A stretch of DNA of 55,367 nucleotides. Origin: Gloeobacterales cyanobacterium ES-bin-313. Its GTDB lineage: Bacteria; Cyanobacteriota; Cyanobacteriia; Gloeobacterales; Gloeobacteraceae. Below, piece by piece: positions 54,700-55,367 of the stretch. The position numbers and the translations under genes are program-made. Where the stretch lies: NCBI GenBank assembly GCA_014379585.1, contig JACMLN010000177.1, forward strand, positions 1-55,367, given 5' to 3'. Each line of letters starts with the position of its first letter. Position 1 is the first letter of the stretch. The notes beneath the pieces are model-generated. The model did no database searches and was not told where the DNA came from. It saw only the letters and a list, made by a program, of their open reading frames with translations.

Positions 54700-55302
54700 T
54701 CACAACAAAGCGCCATGAACGGCTAACCGAATCGATGCAGCCACAGCTTCCACACTTTGACTCGCATCGATAGCGATGACTCTTTCGGGTTCATAGTCTG
54801 CAATCGCTGTGAAGCCTTCATAGACACGCTGATGAAAGGCCAAACCTGCTGCTTCCAATCGATCGCGCTCTTTTCGTCGAGACAGGCCAATTTCCGGTTC
54901 TAATTTCAGCCAAAGGGTGAGATCGGGCATTAAACCACCCGTTGCAATCTGGTTGAGTTGCGCAATGACGTTGAGATCCAATCCGCGCCCATACCCTTGA
55001 TAAGCGCAGGTGGAATCGATAAATCGGTCACAGAGCACCACTTTTCCCGCCTCAATCGCTGGACGAATCACTGTTGCCACATGTTCAGCCCGATCCGCTG
55101 CATAGAGCAGCAATTCCGTTACAGGTGCTGGGCCTTGTCCTGGTGCGAGCAACATTTCCCGTAGAGACTTCCCCAGTGTTGTTCCCCCCGGTTCGCGGGT
55201 CGTAAGCACCGCTTTCCCCAGGGTTTCCGTCAACCAGTCGGCTAATAGCCCAATCTGAGTTGTTTTCCCTGCACCTTCGCCACCTTCGAGGGTGATAAAC
55301 AA
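54700..55302 (-). CDS. tmk: Thymidylate kinase
   Basis: A 200-aa kinase making dTDP from dTMP. The P-loop is LEGGEGAGKTTQ, the DR(Y/F) type motif is CDRFIDSTCAYQGYGRGLD, and TTREPGGTTLGKSLR carries the nucleotide-specific loop. The start is a TTG at 55302 with GGGGA about seven bases upstream. The frame has no stop between this TTG and the window edge (55367), so a longer N-terminus cannot be excluded, although the TTG gives the normal family start FITLEGG. Confidence 0.92.
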   Translation of the reverse strand: MFITLEGGEGAGKTTQIGLLADWLTETLGKAVLTTREPGGTTLGKSLREMLLAPGQGPAPVTELLLYAADRAEHVATVIRPAIEAGKVVLCDRFIDSTCAYQGYGRGLDLNVIAQLNQIATGGLMPDLTLWLKLEPEIGLSRRKERDRLEAAGLAFHQRVYEGFTAIADYEPERVIAIDASQSVEAVAASIRLAVHGALL

Positions 55303-55367
55303 CGTTTTGTCCCCAGCCTTTTCCGAAATACTATAACAACCATCCCAAGTGACTCTGAGAGTTATTG

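Overview
The window is chromosomal DNA of a cyanobacterium. The direct evidence is a phycobilisome linker (left edge, partial), the cytochrome b6f subunit PetG (39 aa), a ferredoxin-type glutamate synthase, a VTE6-type kinase gene of prenylquinone metabolism, a TIGR03279-type radical SAM protein, a LabA-like NYN protein and an iron-uptake-type porin. The linker has a long N-terminal extension before its linker domain, which recalls the multidomain linkers of Gloeobacter. Placement in the early-branching Gloeobacteria is only an inference. I recognised no tRNA, rRNA, CRISPR array, prophage or transposase gene.

Left part (1-21000), mostly housekeeping: phycobilisome linker (partial), lytic transglycosylase, M48 protease, polyprenyl diphosphate synthase, VTE6-like kinase and prs (one operon), recQ, two tandem aspartoacylase-like genes, accC, a YCII/DGPF protein with an ECF42-type sigma factor, moaD-moaE-TPR, a LabA-like NYN protein, glyQ, a small protein resembling a nuclease with altered catalytic residues, and a long leucine-rich-repeat-variant protein. 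Middle part (20400-37100): a YedY-like molybdoenzyme with its cytochrome b, an MKGDA-repeat secreted protein, radical SAM protein, def, DUF1003, csbD, transglutaminase, mogA-ftsY, aroF-GNAT, an NCS2 permease, petG, a CDF metal exporter, a TPR protein and a cupin. With moaD, moaE, mogA and the YedY/cytochrome pair, several steps of molybdenum cofactor synthesis and one user enzyme lie in the window.

Right part (37181-48690): an export and envelope locus. A NarL-type response regulator and its histidine kinase are transcribed leftward. A small secreted protein and a TolC channel are transcribed rightward from the shared intergenic region. A SDR/HxlR/LysR module follows, then a membrane-fusion protein, a MacB-type permease with no ATPase gene beside it, a porin and a second small secreted protein. 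The regions upstream of the TolC unit and the fusion-protein unit carry the same three operator-like boxes (TGACSAAAGTCA type) and the same -10-like element at identical spacings over 98 bp. This strongly suggests one regulator controlling both halves of an exporter, and it is the best candidate here for an undescribed system. The window ends with a 49-aa small ORF, a Uma2-like nuclease, the 1533-aa glutamate synthase and tmk.

Four intergenic copies of a GC-rich hairpin-bearing repeat (near 26.7, 32.6, 36.9 and 54.5 kb) are the second main novelty. Two are nearly full-length (about 355 bp) and inverted relative to each other. One is an internally deleted derivative and one is diverged, with base changes in a hairpin stem that keep it paired.
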